Source of the DNA: Echria macrotheca
Lineage: Eukaryota > Ascomycota > Sordariomycetes > Sordariales > Schizotheciaceae
Length of the DNA stretch: 64,000 nt
Reading direction: 5' to 3'
Assembly (NCBI GenBank): GCA_030411725.1
Contig: MU839830.1
Location: forward strand, 1,674,001 to 1,738,000
Shown here piece by piece: positions 63,683 to 64,000 of the stretch. Numbering within the stretch: the first letter of the stretch is position 1; each line of letters begins with the position of its first letter. The notes under the pieces are model-generated. The model was not told the DNA's origin, ran no database searches, and worked only from the letters and a program-made list of their open reading frames with translations. The translations under genes and the position numbers were made by a program.

Positions 63683-64000
63683 CTATGGCCCATGCCCATA
63701 AGCTTGCCGACCTGGTCTCCCCTCAGCAGGAAGCTCGACGGCCATCTGAGTCGTCGACATCTCGGCCGCATGCTGTGTGGTCGCCAACTCACTCGGAGCA
63801 CGCTGCTGTTCCGAATACACCGGCGGTCCGCCGTAAAAGTGCGTATCCGGCTTCGTCTGGGAAGTGGCGGTGTCTGAGTACGCCCCGGCGGCGGCGCCAG
63901 GCGAGATATCCGCTGCCCGCTCTCTCCTCCGCTTCCGCCACAGCATAAACAACGCAGCCAGCAGACCCAGGACTACGACGGGTATCGCAACTCCGATCCC
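63683..64000 (-). CDS. C-terminal part of a single-pass membrane protein with a PPxY motif, cut by the right edge
   Basis: The minus-strand frame enters from the right edge in a membrane helix (GVAIPVVVLGLLAALFMLW), followed by a basic stop-transfer RKRRRER. A cytosolic tail of about 85 residues, rich in Ala/Thr/Gln, follows and ends at TAG (63683-63685). The tail contains HFYGGPPVYSEQ, a PPxY (PPVY) motif, and the ending RQAYGHGP. The orientation (helix then basic then tail) suits a type I surface protein such as WSC/Mid2-like sensors or secreted-domain anchors, but the outside domain lies beyond the window, so the family cannot be assigned. Confidence 0.65.
   Translation of the reverse strand, partial: GIGVAIPVVVLGLLAALFMLWRKRRRERAADISPGAAAGAYSDTATSQTKPDTHFYGGPPVYSEQQRAPSELATTQHAAEMSTTQMAVELPAEGRPGRQAYGHGP

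Overview
The window is nuclear DNA of a filamentous ascomycete, most likely a Sordariomycete. Genes are split by short GT-AG introns of about 45-110 bp. The gene set is fungal: alpha-aminoadipate reductase for lysine, a Cip1-like cellulose-induced secreted protein, a DUF3433 wall-stalk protein and a LaeA-like methyltransferase. A lone 5S rRNA gene lies among protein genes, as is usual in Pezizomycotina. The placement is inferred from gene content and architecture; no database was searched.

Layout, left to right. A frame-disrupted SRPK-type kinase locus runs off the left edge (minus, 1-2022). LYS2 (minus, 2218-5841) has a perfect Cpc1/Gcn4 box in its promoter. A SUR7/PalI-type membrane protein (plus, 7136-8263) converges on a SET-domain protein that carries a signal peptide (minus, 8356-9755). 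A small retroposon-like insertion (11078-11184) precedes a many-knuckle Cys/His protein (plus, 11417-12461). Next are a Gfo/Idh/MocA oxidoreductase (plus, 13230-14632), a 1263-aa DUF3433 stalk protein (minus, 15041-18925), ribosomal protein eL42 (minus, 20336-21147), tRNA-Arg(ACG), a LaeA-like methyltransferase (minus, 21819-23246), a Cip1-like protein (minus, 23643-24410), and an intron-containing tRNA-Gly(CCC). Then come an M14 carboxypeptidase (plus, 26671-27999), a probable Cu-only superoxide dismutase (plus, 29292-29971), RPT4 (plus, 30889-32227), GFA1 (plus, 34261-36909), PRE4 (minus, 37718-38586) and an HCNGP/SAP30BP-like protein (plus, 38958-39962). The 5S rRNA gene is at 40638-40756, followed by a DUF3712 membrane protein (minus, 41939-43155). 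After a 3.1-kb gap with possible cryptic exons come a cytochrome b2-like FMN dehydrogenase (minus, 46269-47945), an SGNH hydrolase (plus, 48901-49849), CSN4 (minus, 50229-51536), a WrbA-type flavodoxin-like protein with a CaaX tail (minus, 51885-52788) and an MCT-type MFS transporter (minus, 54658-56067). The right end holds a PPxY membrane protein (minus, 58107-59542), an RraA-like aldolase (plus, 61154-62154), a gene relic and a truncated membrane protein (minus, 63683 to the edge).

Most genes are independent housekeeping units, not a pathway cluster. Ubiquitin-proteasome functions recur: Rpt4, beta-7 (Pre4), CSN4, and two membrane proteins with PPxY motifs of the Rsp5-adaptor kind. Secreted or wall functions also recur: Cip1, carboxypeptidase, SOD, the DUF3433 stalk and Gfa1, which feeds chitin. 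I see no CRISPR array, no intact transposon and no secondary-metabolite cluster.

Observations most worth a second look: an in-frame coding-like extension after the SGNH-hydrolase stop that continues a hydrophobic-acidic repeat; a cytochrome b2 homologue that lacks a presequence and ends in the peroxisomal signal AKL; the CaaX tail encoded by a separate last exon of the WrbA-like gene; the multi-knuckle Cys/His protein; and the 79-bp structured insertion with a 14-bp duplication. Exon boundaries were deduced by hand from reading frame, splice consensus and family conservation; no transcript data were available.
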